37,565 bases of DNA from Anaerolineae bacterium (GCA_021296115.1 JAGWBC010000007.1:1-37565), one strand, 5' to 3'. Positions 1 through 8,095 are shown, counted from the first letter of the stretch. Made by a program: numbers and translations. Notes: a model not told the origin generated them from the letters alone.

Positions 1-1238
1 CCGTCCTCCTGCGCGAGGCGCACAGCGCGCCGGTCATCAGCTGGTGGCTGGCTTATCGCGTGGGCAGCCGCAACGAACCCACCGGCCAGACCGGCATCTC
101 CCATTGGGTCGAGCACATGATGTTCAAGGGCACCGAGCAATTCCCGGCCGGCATGCTCGACCGCGAAATCGACCGCGCCGGCGGGCAGTGGAACGCCTTC
201 ACCTCTATGGACGCGACCAAATACTTCGAGACCCTGCCGGCCGACAAAATCGACATCGCCATGCGCGCGGAAGCCGATCGCATGGTCAACGCCCAGTTTG
301 ACGCCGACGAGACCGAATCCGAGCGCACGGTCATCATTTCCGAGCGGCAGGGCGCGGAGAATCAGCCGACCTTCTGGCTGCAGGAAGGCGTCCGCGGCAG
401 CGCTTTTCGCGTACACGGTTATCATCACGAAATCATCGGCGATGAGACCGATTTGCGCGCGATGACCCGCGACGAGCTCTACGCGCATTATCGCCGCCAT
501 TATAGCCCGGCCAATGCCGCCGTCATCGCCGTCGGCGCCTTTGATACGGACGACATGCTGCGGGAGATCGACAGCTTGTACGGCTCGATTCCCAGCGCTG
601 GCGAGCCCGATCTGTTTGTCAGGCAGGAGCCGGCGCAGCAAGGCGAACGCCGCGTCATTGTGGAGCGGCCGGGCCAGACAGCCTTCCTCGAGCTTTGCCA
701 TCATATCCCCGGGGCGGCGCACGACGACTGGATGAAGCTGCAGGTGCTCAACGCGGTACTGAGTGGCTCAAGTGGCGCGTCCGATAATAAGACCAGCCGG
801 CTTTATCAAGCGCTGGTCAAGACCGAGATTGCCGCCGGCGTCGGCGCCTGGCTGACGCCAACCATCGATCCCTACCTCTACAGCATTCTGGTGACTCTGC
901 GCGAAGGCACGACGGCGGACGAAGCGGAAGCGATTCTGGCGCGGGAGATCGAGCGTCTGCAAGCCGATGGCATCAGCGAGGCCGAGCTGCGCAAAGCCAG
1001 AAAGCAGACCCGGGCCGCCTTCGCCTACCGCACCGAGAGCGTTACCGAGCAGGCCTACTGGTTGGCGCAGTCTTTCATCCTGGGCGATGTCAACTGGTTC
1101 GACAAGTATTCCGCGCGGCTGATGGCGGTCACAGCCGCCGATGTGCAGGATGTCGCCCAACGCTGCCTGAGGCCGCAGAAGCGCGTCGTCGGCGTGCTGA
1201 ATCCGACTGATCCGGAAGAGGAGCAGGCGCCAGCATGA
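1..1238 (+). CDS. M16 family zinc metallopeptidase, catalytic subunit (5' end missing)
   Basis: The frame is open from base 3, so the true start lies before the window. The inverted zinc motif HxxEH reads H-W-V-E-H at 102-116. The downstream acidic helix expected to give the third zinc ligand is present about 70 residues later (ETESERTVIISE). The C-terminal half has the usual M16 second-domain pattern, with SRLYQALV followed by an aromatic/GVGAW stretch. This is a processing-peptidase/PqqL-like M16B subunit, expected to degrade or process peptides. It is translationally coupled (ATGA overlap) to a second M16 gene without the zinc motif, the typical active/inactive pair that forms one clamshell peptidase. 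Substrate cannot be inferred. Confidence 0.93.
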   Translation, partial: VLLREAHSAPVISWWLAYRVGSRNEPTGQTGISHWVEHMMFKGTEQFPAGMLDREIDRAGGQWNAFTSMDATKYFETLPADKIDIAMRAEADRMVNAQFDADETESERTVIISERQGAENQPTFWLQEGVRGSAFRVHGYHHEIIGDETDLRAMTRDELYAHYRRHYSPANAAVIAVGAFDTDDMLREIDSLYGSIPSAGEPDLFVRQEPAQQGERRVIVERPGQTAFLELCHHIPGAAHDDWMKLQVLNAVLSGSSGASDNKTSRLYQALVKTEIAAGVGAWLTPTIDPYLYSILVTLREGTTADEAEAILAREIERLQADGISEAELRKARKQTRAAFAYRTESVTEQAYWLAQSFILGDVNWFDKYSARLMAVTAADVQDVAQRCLRPQKRVVGVLNPTDPEEEQAPA

Positions 1239-2530
1239 CAGAACGGCAAGCGAGCATCCCTAACTCCAGGAACATCACACGCAGCCTGCTGGACAACGGC
1301 ATCACCATCTTGGTGTACGAGAATCCGGCGGTGCAGTCGGTCAATATCATCGGATCGATTCACGCCGGCGGCATCTATGAGTCGCCCGCGCAAAATGGTC
1401 TGGCGTCCTTGACTGGCGGCGCGCTGATGACCGGCACTGCCAACCGCGACTTCGACGGGATTCACGGCGCGCTGGAAGATATCGGCGCCGATCTGGGCTT
1501 CCGCTGTCACCTGCACAAGCTGGGGTTCTCCGGCAAGTCGCTGGCGGAAGACCTGCCCACGCTGATTGACGTGGCTAACGACGCGCTGCGCAACCCGACC
1601 TTTCCCGATGAGCATGTCGTGCGGCTGCGCGGCGAGCGGCTGACCTGGCTGCAGTACAGCAACTTTGATACGCGTTTTCGCGCTTCCAAAGCCATGCGCG
1701 AGGCGCTTTACCCGGCGTCGCACCCTTATCACTACGGAACATCCGGCAGCGAGGACAGCATCGCGAACATCAGCGCGGAGGACTTGAGGCGCTTTCACAG
1801 CGAGCAGTTCGGTCCGCGCGACATGATCCTGGTGATTGTCGGCGCGGTGAAGGCTGATGATGCCGTCGCATTGGCGAGTGCTGCTTTCGGCGATTGGCGC
1901 AACGACAGCCAGCCCGCGATACGGCAAGTAGAGAAACCTTCCGGACACGACGGCGCGTCTCGACAGGAAGTCGAGGTTCCCGGAAAGACTCAATCCGATA
2001 TCTGCATGGGCGTCTTCGGTCCGGCGCGGCTGGCGGATGATTATGTGCCGGCCCAACTCGCCAACAGCATTCTGGGCGAATTCGGCATGATGGGCCGAAT
2101 TGGCAAGAGTGTGCGCGAGGAAAAGGGCTTGGCTTATTACGCTTACAGTCGCCTCGGCGGCGGGCACGGGCCCGAACCCTGGACGGTCAGCGCCGGCGTC
2201 AACCCGGAGAATGTCGACCTGGCGATAAGCTCGGTGCTGGAAGAAATCGCGCGCCTAACCAGCGAGCTGGTATCCGACGACGATCTCGCCGACAATCAGA
2301 GCTACTTCACCGGCCGCATGCCCTTGCGCCTGGAAAGCAACGAAGGCATCGCCTCCGATGTCCACGGCATGGAGAGCTTCGGGCTCGGGCTGGATTACCT
2401 GGCTGATTACGAAGAGACTGTCAATCGGATCGGAAAAGACGACTTGTTAGCTGCCGCTCAGCGCTATCTGGTTGCGGAAGACATGGTGGTCGCCGTCGCC
2501 GGACCGGATCGCGACGGTTCAACTGCGTAA
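1235..2530 (+). CDS. M16 family peptidase-like protein, non-catalytic partner
   Basis: 431 aa, starting at an ATG that overlaps the upstream stop (ATGA). Sequence and fold pattern match M16: an N-terminal strand/helix block, then the GLAYYAYSRLGGG segment typical of the second M16 domain. At the position of HxxEH the protein reads N-G-L-A-S in the segment ending GGALMTGT, so both zinc histidines and the catalytic glutamate are absent. In M16B heterodimers such subunits supply substrate-binding residues rather than the metal site, and I infer that role here. The tight overlap with the catalytic gene supports a heterodimer. No signal peptide is evident. Confidence 0.9.
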   Translation: MTERQASIPNSRNITRSLLDNGITILVYENPAVQSVNIIGSIHAGGIYESPAQNGLASLTGGALMTGTANRDFDGIHGALEDIGADLGFRCHLHKLGFSGKSLAEDLPTLIDVANDALRNPTFPDEHVVRLRGERLTWLQYSNFDTRFRASKAMREALYPASHPYHYGTSGSEDSIANISAEDLRRFHSEQFGPRDMILVIVGAVKADDAVALASAAFGDWRNDSQPAIRQVEKPSGHDGASRQEVEVPGKTQSDICMGVFGPARLADDYVPAQLANSILGEFGMMGRIGKSVREEKGLAYYAYSRLGGGHGPEPWTVSAGVNPENVDLAISSVLEEIARLTSELVSDDDLADNQSYFTGRMPLRLESNEGIASDVHGMESFGLGLDYLADYEETVNRIGKDDLLAAAQRYLVAEDMVVAVAGPDRDGSTA

Positions 2531-2544
2531 GCGAGTCCAGCAAA

Positions 2545-2814
2545 GTGAGCGGCGAACTTGGCAAACTCAGGAATATCGGCGCGAAAACCGTAGCCAAGCT
2601 GGCTGGCATTGGCATCACATCACCGGCGCAGCTAGAGGAATTGGGCGCAGTGGAAGCGTATCGGCGCCTGCGGGCGCAGCGACCGGTCAATATTGCCATG
2701 CTTTGGGCCCTGCAAGGCGCGCTGCTGGGCCTGGCTTGGTACGATCTGCCGACGGATATCAAGCAGGCGCTGCTCGAAGAGTTGGACGGCCACAGGGACG
2801 CAAAGGACAGATAG
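2545..2814 (+). CDS. TfoX C-terminal domain protein
   Basis: 89 aa from a GTG start 14 bp after the M16 pair. The whole length matches the TfoX/Sxy C-terminal domain: LRNIGAKTVAKLAGIGI, then LEELGAVEAYRRLRAQ, then NIAMLWALQGALLGLAWYDLP. It is a small helix-hairpin-helix-like module. In gammaproteobacterial Sxy this domain accompanies an N-terminal domain involved in competence regulation; here it stands alone, so a competence role should not be assumed. It is probably read through from the M16 genes. The fabF promoter begins immediately after its stop. Confidence 0.88.
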   Translation: MSGELGKLRNIGAKTVAKLAGIGITSPAQLEELGAVEAYRRLRAQRPVNIAMLWALQGALLGLAWYDLPTDIKQALLEELDGHRDAKDR

Positions 2815-2843
2815 TTCAAATCTCGCGACGCCAAGTGTATAAT
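2815..2843 (+). promoter_or_regulatory. Sigma-70-type promoter for fabF
   Basis: A perfect -10 TATAAT lies at 2838-2843, with TTCAAA (4 of 6 matches to TTGACA) at 2815-2820 and a 17-bp spacer. It sits directly after the TfoX-domain stop and 58 bp before the fabF start. Confidence 0.65.
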
Positions 2844-2901
2844 AGTCTCCACTTATACGGGCCGCGCGCTTGGCGGACGAGACGAGCAAGAAAGACTGCA
2901 A

Positions 2902-4143
2902 GTGGCAACTAAACGCGTAGTTATTACAGGCATGGGATTAGTCTGCCCGGTGGGCAACAACGTGGATGATTCCTGGGCGAATATCCGCGCGGGCAATTCC
3001 GGCATCGACTGGATCAGCCTCTTTGACGCCGACCTGGTGGAGAATCGCGTCGCCGGCGAGGTCAAAGGCCTGGATCTGGTCGGCAAATTCGGCCGGCGCG
3101 AAATGCGGCGCATGGATCGCGCGCAGATGCTGGCGCTGGTCGCCGCCGAAGAAGCCCTCAACGACGCCGAAATCGTCATCAACGATGACAACAAATACGA
3201 TGTCGGCGTGGTCGTCGGCTCGGGAATCGGCGGGATCGTCACCGTAGTGCAAGCGCTGCAAGGCTTTGAGGCAAAAGGACACCGCGGCGTCAGCCCGGTA
3301 ATCGTGCCCGCCCTGCTCCACGACGGCATCAGCTCGCGCGTGTCTATGCACTTCGGATTAAAAGGACCCAATTACAATATCACGGCTGCCTGCGCCACCA
3401 GCAACAATTCGCTGGGCGATGCGGCTGACCTCATTCGCATGGGCCGGGCCAACGTGATGGTGGCCGGCGGCAGCGAAGCCTGCATTATGCCCATGGTCAT
3501 CAGCGGCTTTAACAATATGAAAGTGCTGACGAATACGGAAGATGTGCCGGAAAAAGCCGCCCGTCCCTTTGATGTCACTCGCGATGGTTTCGTCGCGGCG
3601 GAGGGCGCTGCCCTGCTCATCCTGGAAGACCTGGATCATGCTCTGGCGCGCGGCGTGCCGATTTACGCCGAGCTGACCGGCTACGGTCACACATCCGACG
3701 CCTTCCACGTGACCGCGCCCAACCCGGACGGCGTTGACGCGGCCGAGGCGATGCGGCGCGCCATGCGGGAAGCTGACATCAGCGCCAAAGACATCAGCTA
3801 CATCAACGCGCACGGCACCGGCACCCAGCTCAACGACAAAAGCGAGACGCTGGCGATCAAGCAGGCGCTGGGCGAAGACGCTTATACCATTCCCATCAGT
3901 TCGACCAAGTCGATGACCGGTCATATTTTAGGCGCGACGGCGGCGGCGGAAGCGATCTTCTCGGTCAAAGCCCTGCAAGACAACTTCATCCCGCCCACGA
4001 TCAACCTGGAGACGCCCGATCCGGATTGCGACCTGGACTATACGCCCAAGGTCGGCGTCGCTCAACCGATGCAGCACGTGCTCAGCAATTCATTTGGCTT
4101 CGGCGGCCACAATACAGCCGTGGTGATCAGCCGCTACGCCTGA
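2902..4143 (+). CDS. fabF: 3-oxoacyl-[acyl-carrier-protein] synthase II (FabF)
   Basis: 413 aa, full length for KAS II. It catalyses condensation of malonyl-ACP with acyl-ACP in fatty-acid elongation in the cytosol. The catalytic triad is visible: Cys164 in NITAACATSNNS, His in INAHGTGT, and His in STKSMTGHILG with its preceding Lys. The C-terminal glycine-rich NSFGFGGHN loop is intact. A GTG start at 2902 is chosen because TKRVVITGMG is the conserved family N-terminus; the ribosome-binding site is weak. No acpP or fabD/G lies beside it here. It converges on the minus-strand selenoprotein gene with only 11 bp between stops. Confidence 0.96.
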   Translation: MATKRVVITGMGLVCPVGNNVDDSWANIRAGNSGIDWISLFDADLVENRVAGEVKGLDLVGKFGRREMRRMDRAQMLALVAAEEALNDAEIVINDDNKYDVGVVVGSGIGGIVTVVQALQGFEAKGHRGVSPVIVPALLHDGISSRVSMHFGLKGPNYNITAACATSNNSLGDAADLIRMGRANVMVAGGSEACIMPMVISGFNNMKVLTNTEDVPEKAARPFDVTRDGFVAAEGAALLILEDLDHALARGVPIYAELTGYGHTSDAFHVTAPNPDGVDAAEAMRRAMREADISAKDISYINAHGTGTQLNDKSETLAIKQALGEDAYTIPISSTKSMTGHILGATAAAEAIFSVKALQDNFIPPTINLETPDPDCDLDYTPKVGVAQPMQHVLSNSFGFGGHNTAVVISRYA

Positions 4144-4154
4144 GCGGCGCTCTG

Positions 4155-4670
4155 CTAGGGCTCAACCAGCTGCGCCAGAATCTCCTCAAAAGCGGCATCC
4201 GCCAGCGCCTGAATCTCGGCGTCGCTGCGATCTTGAATCGGATGCTGCACGTAACAGGCGGCCGGTTCAAAACCAAGCGCCTGCCCCTGCGCCGCTGCCG
4301 CCTCGACGAACTCGCTCGAAGCGACGAACATGCCGGGAATCCCGCGGGATTCGAGGTCCGTGATGTCATGCACACTGCACGACGTGCACGAGCCTCAATC
4401 GGCCAGCGCTTCAATTACCAGATCGCATTCGCTGACGATCTCTTGCTTCAGGTCAACCGGGGCGACGCGCGCAAATGTCGGCTTCTCATAACGCCGCGTG
4501 TCGACGCCCAGGCTCTGCAAATGCTGCTGCACACGATCCAGAAAGACATCGCCGCGCGGCTTGGAGATATCGAGCAAAGCCACGCGCTTGTCGACCAGAG
4601 ACTTGGGGCGCGGCAGGGCGTCTCGCGCTGCGGCTTGGCCTTCGCTGGTCGGGTCGAGTAATTTGATCAT
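4155..4670 (-). CDS. UGSC-family selenoprotein (in-frame UGA read as selenocysteine)
   Basis: 171 aa if the UGA at 4397-4395 is read as Sec92; otherwise a 91-aa fragment. A strong AGGAGGT Shine-Dalgarno (4674-4680) precedes ATG at 4670. The UGA sits in the same frame as a long conserved continuation, ALAD-U-GSCTSCSVHDITDLESRG, giving the U-G-S-C motif of the UGSC (seleno)protein family, with Cys95 and Cys98 close by. UxxC-type spacing suggests a thiol/selenol redox centre. An 8-bp hairpin follows the UGA (see 4366-4391). It lies 22 bp downstream of a thioredoxin-fold gene, a plausible redox partner. The family reaction is not known to me. Naive gene callers would report two short ORFs here. 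Confidence 0.88.
4366..4391 (-). promoter_or_regulatory. Candidate bacterial SECIS hairpin in the UGSC gene
   Basis: Reading the minus strand, UCGUGCAC (4391-4384) pairs with GUGCAUGA (4373-4366), eight pairs with one G-U, around a 10-nt loop GUCGUGCAGU that begins with G. The stem starts three bases after the UGA. A G near the start of the apical loop is a common bacterial SECIS property. The loop begins 12 nt after the UGA, slightly closer than the usual range, and a competing short hairpin (UGCAC/GUGCA) exists. Confidence 0.6.
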
Positions 4671-4692
4671 GTTTACCTCCTGCTATGCTTTT

Positions 4693-6162
4693 TCAAGTTT
4701 GGATTGCTACCGTCACCGGTACGCTGCCCTTCGGCCCGTTGGCGGCCCAGCCGGTTATCACAGCCGACCACATGCCAGCGCCGCCGCCGGCGTGCACGAT
4801 CAACAAGCCGCCGGGCCGGAATTTGCGCAGCCGTTTGTCCGCTAGGCCTTCGGGCATGCCCACTGCAATATCATCGGCGCCGCGTATCACTGTGTGCCCG
4901 GCGACCGTCGTGTGCTTTTCCAACTCGCTGCGGAAGCGCGCTTTGCTCCAGCCAGCATCACGGAAGACCCGCATATGCTCGGGCGAGATGATCAGCAGAG
5001 CGTCCGCGCCGTTGTAAGCTTTGGCGTGATGGACGGTGCGCAGCGACAGCGCCAGGCTGCGCGTCAGAGATTCGGGGCTGCGGGAGGCCTGATCGCCTAT
5101 GGGATGAACGCCGCCGCCAGCGAATAGCGTCACGGTAGACTCGTGGGCCGCGAAGCCCCGCTCCACCGCCAGCGATTCCCAGTATGAGTCCTGCTCGCGC
5201 TCGGCAAAGCAGAAGCCGATTTTGCCCGGCTGTCCCAGCGTGGCGCGGTCGACGCCGCCCGGCCGCCCGCCGCCGACATTACGAATCACCAGCTGCAGCG
5301 CCCGGCCGATGGTCGCGTTGGCGCGATTGCCCTGCCCAAGCACGTTGTGACTCCAATTCATGCCGATGCGATCGCGGATGGGCCCGTTAACGATGAGGAT
5401 AGGCGCTGAGAAATAAGTCGTCGCCAGGACGCCGTGCATGCAGAATTCGTCGCGGCAGGCCGCCTCCACCGCCGCCAACACCACCGGCAGGTATTCCGGT
5501 TTGCAGCCCGCCATAACCGCGTTAATCGCGACTTTTTCAACCGTGCAGGGCGCATTGTCGGGCGGGATCACACCCACAAGCTCTGAGGGCGAGCGCGTCG
5601 TCCCGGCCAGCATGCGCAGCACGCGAGCTTCGGTCGGCGGCACAACAGGCAGCCCGTCCGACCAGCCGCGCTCGAAGACGAGTTCATGCTCGTCTTGCTG
5701 TGAAGCCACCTCAATGCGTCGCGCCTGCAAGGGGCTGTCGCCGAACTTAAAGGCCAGTTTCTCAGGCATGCCGGGATCGACCGACTTGGAGCCGCAGCCC
5801 GGGCTGAAGACCGGCAAGTCTTCGCCAAGCGCAGACAAGGCGGTCAGCCGGCGCCAATCGTCCCGCTGCCATCCCGCCAGCCGCTCTATTTCCTGGCCGG
5901 CATTCATGCGCATCAAGGTCGGCACGATTTCGATATCGTGACGGTAGGAAAACTCTAGCTCGCCGTCGTCATTTACCTCATCGACGCCTGGCGGAAACCC
6001 GGGATCGTCTTGAGAATACACCTGCAAGTCAAGCTCGCCGGCCATGTCGGCCAACACATTCTCGATCAGCCGGCAGGTGGCGCAGTCGCGCTTGACCACG
6101 GCGATGAAGCCGGAGTAACCCTCGGGAATAATTGCATTCGCTTGCCGCGTCGTTGCTGCCAT
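4693..6162 (-). CDS. Thioredoxin-fold protein with large conserved C-terminal domain, UGSC partner
   Basis: 489 aa. Residues about 15-110 look like a thioredoxin fold, with a C27-A-T-C30 redox motif after VVKRD and a cis-proline-like EIVPTL segment. Residues about 160-489 form a conserved domain I cannot name, opening with ERGWSDGLPVVPPTEARV and containing KVAINAVMAGCKPEYLPVV and NATIGRALQLVIRNVGGGRPG. From memory this domain recurs beside UGSC proteins, but no enzyme activity is known to me. The UGSC selenoprotein follows 22 bp later behind a strong RBS, indicating an operon. A TACAAT box (6174-6169) ends only six bases before the ATG, so transcription may be leaderless. No signal peptide or transmembrane segment is seen. 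Confidence 0.82.
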   Translation of the reverse strand: MAATTRQANAIIPEGYSGFIAVVKRDCATCRLIENVLADMAGELDLQVYSQDDPGFPPGVDEVNDDGELEFSYRHDIEIVPTLMRMNAGQEIERLAGWQRDDWRRLTALSALGEDLPVFSPGCGSKSVDPGMPEKLAFKFGDSPLQARRIEVASQQDEHELVFERGWSDGLPVVPPTEARVLRMLAGTTRSPSELVGVIPPDNAPCTVEKVAINAVMAGCKPEYLPVVLAAVEAACRDEFCMHGVLATTYFSAPILIVNGPIRDRIGMNWSHNVLGQGNRANATIGRALQLVIRNVGGGRPGGVDRATLGQPGKIGFCFAEREQDSYWESLAVERGFAAHESTVTLFAGGGVHPIGDQASRSPESLTRSLALSLRTVHHAKAYNGADALLIISPEHMRVFRDAGWSKARFRSELEKHTTVAGHTVIRGADDIAVGMPEGLADKRLRKFRPGGLLIVHAGGGAGMWSAVITGWAANGPKGSVPVTVAIQT

Positions 6163-6221
6163 ATGACCATTGTAACGTCTGCGCTCCCGATTCGCATCAA
6201 AGACAATCGCATGAACATTTT

Positions 6222-6402
6222 AACTAAAGAGAACGCAGAAGACACAGAGATTGAGTTTAATGACGACTGTAGGGAAAGTCAGCCGCTTGAATTGCGCGCG
6301 CCACCCGACAAAGTTCCTTCCCTCCCTGGAAATTCTGCCGCATAAAATAAAGAAGTCTATCAGCAATCGCTTTGCTCTGCGCTCTCTGCGTCCTCTGTAG
6401 TT
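6222..6402. repeat. Inverted-repeat intergenic element (AACGCAGA/CACAGAG type)
   Basis: 28-bp arms at 6222-6249 and 6375-6402 are imperfect inverted repeats, 22 of 28 matching, around about 125 bp of unrelated AT-richer sequence. The arms consist of GACACAGAG / AACGCAGA-like units, a type that I recall as dispersed intergenic repeats in many environmental bacteria. It occupies most of the 6163-6491 gap, in which I see no gene. It has no transposase; it could be a MITE-like remnant. Confidence 0.55.
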
Positions 6403-6491
6403 TTATTTCTGTATGGCTTGGCTTGTCGCTGCAATTGTCAATTGCGCCGAGCTTGCCTTGAGTTGGCATGTTGACGGATTCGATTTATCCT

Positions 6492-6662
6492 ATGGCTACG
6501 ATTGCAGACAGCAACTGCGAGGCGAATGCATTGAGGCTCTCTGACATCTTCAAAGAGGGTTCGGACGCGCGGAAAACCTTCGGCAAGTTTTATGCCGTGG
6601 CGGCCATCGCTGTCATCCTGACGGTGCTTGTGCTGCTGGCGCTGGCGACGCGCGGCGCTTGA
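6492..6662 (+). CDS. Small predicted single-span membrane protein
   Basis: 56 aa from ATG 6492 (an upstream ATG at 6468 would add eight residues). The N-terminal half is polar (ADSNCEANALRLSDIFKEG). Residues about 32-53 are a continuous hydrophobic span (FYAVAAIAVILTVLVLLAL) ending in TRGA, consistent with one transmembrane helix. No clear Shine-Dalgarno and no family recognised. It converges on the AhpD-like selenoprotein with two bases between stops. The hydrophobic composition argues for a real gene, but short ORFs can look this way by chance. Confidence 0.38.
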   Translation: MATIADSNCEANALRLSDIFKEGSDARKTFGKFYAVAAIAVILTVLVLLALATRGA

Positions 6663-6664
6663 GA

Positions 6665-7270
6665 CTACTCGTAATCTTCTCTGCCCTCAGTCCAATATCG
6701 CTCCAGCGAGACGCCCAGGCCATCCGCGATGCGGTTGACATAGGCATAATAGGCGACCACCTGCGCGATATCCAGGATAGCGCGGTCGCTGAAACCGATA
6801 TCACGAAGCTGGGCGATATCCGCTTCGGCCATGTCCCCGGGCGCGCGCGTTAATTTGGCGGCATAATCCAGCATCTGCCTGTCCGCCGGCCTAAGGTCAG
6901 CTTTGCTGTAGTCCTCTTCCATGTGGGCGGTTAACTCCTGGTCTGCAGTCAACTGACGGAGGTTGGGCGCATGATGCCGCAGTCAGTACTCGCAGCGGTT
7001 GATCGCCGAGCCCACCACGCCGATCATTTCACGCTGGGCGCGCGAGAGCGGCGATTCGCCGTACATCAGCGTCTTGTACAGGTGCTGATGGTCCAGCAAT
7101 GAGGCCGGGTTGAGACTGTGGATCTTCATGATGTGATCAACATGACCTGACTTTGGGTCGGCGGCCCGGCGATAGGCCCGCTCTAATTCCCCAGTCGCCT
7201 TATCTTCAGCAACCGTTTCGATCCAGGCTACGGGATTGCCCGCTGAGTTGTGGGGTCGGTTCTCGCTCAA
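6665..7270 (-). CDS. AhpD/CMD-like peroxidase-related selenoprotein (CxxU)
   Basis: 201 aa when the in-frame UGA at 6985-6983 is read as Sec96. The product matches carboxymuconolactone decarboxylase/AhpD-like 'peroxidase-related' enzymes across both halves: KIHSLNPASLL and LSRAQREMIGVVGSAIN before the UGA, then HHAPNL and IGFSDRAILDIAQVVAYYAYVNRIADGLG after it. The AhpD redox motif CxxCxxxH appears as C93-E-Y-U96-L-R-H-H100, so Sec replaces the resolving Cys position. The predicted role is thiol/selenol-dependent peroxide or disulfide chemistry in the cytosol. A TTG start at 7270 is preceded by AAGGA seven bases upstream. It sits 12 bp after the Cys-cluster gene, probably as one operon. Confidence 0.88.
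6943..6985 (-). promoter_or_regulatory. Tentative SECIS-like structure after the AhpD-like gene's UGA
   Basis: On the minus strand after UGA (6985-6983), CUGCGG (6982-6977) can pair with CUGCAG (6948-6943). Above an asymmetric internal loop, CAAC (6965-6962) pairs with GUUG (6953-6950), leaving an 8-nt apical loop that starts 22 nt after the UGA. Position is suitable for a bacterial SECIS, but the pairing is short and the loop lacks an early G. Treat it as a hypothesis. Confidence 0.3.
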
Positions 7271-7282
7271 TTCAAGGTCCTT

Positions 7283-8095
7283 TCAGGCATCGGCGAAAAG
7301 CGGCGCGTCGAGCTTCCAGGCGGTGTAAAGGGCATGGAAGAATGCGACAAACTCGCGGATGCACGGGTCGCTCTCCGCCGGCTCTGACATCAAAAAATCG
7401 TAGCGCTCGCGCTTTGCTGCTTCGGACGATGAGATGTCCTGTATTTCCTCGGCTTCCAGATCCCGCTCTATCGCATGGACAAAGAGCAGCAGAATGCCAG
7501 CATGATTGGGGATAATGCGCTCGCCGACGCCGAAAATCATCTCCAGCAGTTGATCGGAAGAGATTCGCAGCTCTCCCAACCGGCGTTGGGGCGCGTCCGG
7601 CAACTCGAAATAACGGACCGCTTGATCGGCAGCCGCAGCGCGCAGGGCCTTGACCGAGCCGCCATCGTAGCCCAGCTTCTGAATGCCCTGCCGCAGTAGC
7701 AGCCAGACGAGGGGTTCGTCCGGCGCCGGCAGCCGTTCCAGCAGCCAGGTTTCGGCCAGCGCCGTGATCGGGTATTGGATGAATCCGGCGCAGCCATAGG
7801 GTCGGCCCGCGCGATTGGCCGGGCATCCCTGACAGTAGTCGGCATAATCGTCCAGCACGGCAGCGTGATCCAGCAAGTCCTGCACTACGATGAGTTGCTT
7901 GTCGCCACTGTCGCTTGGTGTGCTTTGGCTGAATTCAAATCCCATTTGCGCCGGAGGCCGTTCATCGCCGGCGGCGCGAAACCACTCAATGACTTCCCGC
8001 GCGCGCTGCCGCTCCTTCAGCCGTTCCAGGATTCCGGCGGCGCTCAGCTCGCGTTTGGGCGGGCAGTCGAGTTCCACCACATAGTCGATTGCCAA
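7283..8095 (-). CDS. Conserved hypothetical protein with cysteine cluster
   Basis: 270 aa from a TTG at 8095, chosen because AGGAGA lies seven bases upstream. An in-frame ATG at 8134 falls inside an intergenic repeat and has no RBS. No family recognised. The protein is mainly helical and soluble, with Cys11 in ELDCPPKREL and a cluster Y-C-x-x-C-P-(x)9-G-C-A-G near residue 85-100 that could bind a metal or form disulfides. It lies 12 bp upstream of the AhpD-like selenoprotein on the same strand, so a shared redox or stress role is possible but inferred from position only. The gene ends with TGA; read-through into the next gene would not give recognisable sequence. Confidence 0.7.
   Translation of the reverse strand: MAIDYVVELDCPPKRELSAAGILERLKERQRAREVIEWFRAAGDERPPAQMGFEFSQSTPSDSGDKQLIVVQDLLDHAAVLDDYADYCQGCPANRAGRPYGCAGFIQYPITALAETWLLERLPAPDEPLVWLLLRQGIQKLGYDGGSVKALRAAAADQAVRYFELPDAPQRRLGELRISSDQLLEMIFGVGERIIPNHAGILLLFVHAIERDLEAEEIQDISSSEAAKRERYDFLMSEPAESDPCIREFVAFFHALYTAWKLDAPLFADA

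Noticed and set aside
1055-2167. Long open frame (370 codons) on the minus strand
   Set aside because: It lies antisense to two clear M16 genes, and its translation has no recognisable motif; GC-rich codon structure produces such frames.
4026-4661. Plus-strand open frame of 211 codons
   Set aside because: Overlaps the fabF 3' end and runs antisense to the UGSC gene, which has an RBS, a family motif and a hairpin.
4693-4695. UGA stop of the thioredoxin-fold gene considered as another Sec codon
   Set aside because: The frame continues into KSIAGG and the next gene's RBS with no conserved sequence, so it is a true stop.
7283-7285. UGA stop of the Cys-cluster gene considered as Sec
   Set aside because: Read-through would run across the RBS into the next gene; no redox motif or conserved continuation.
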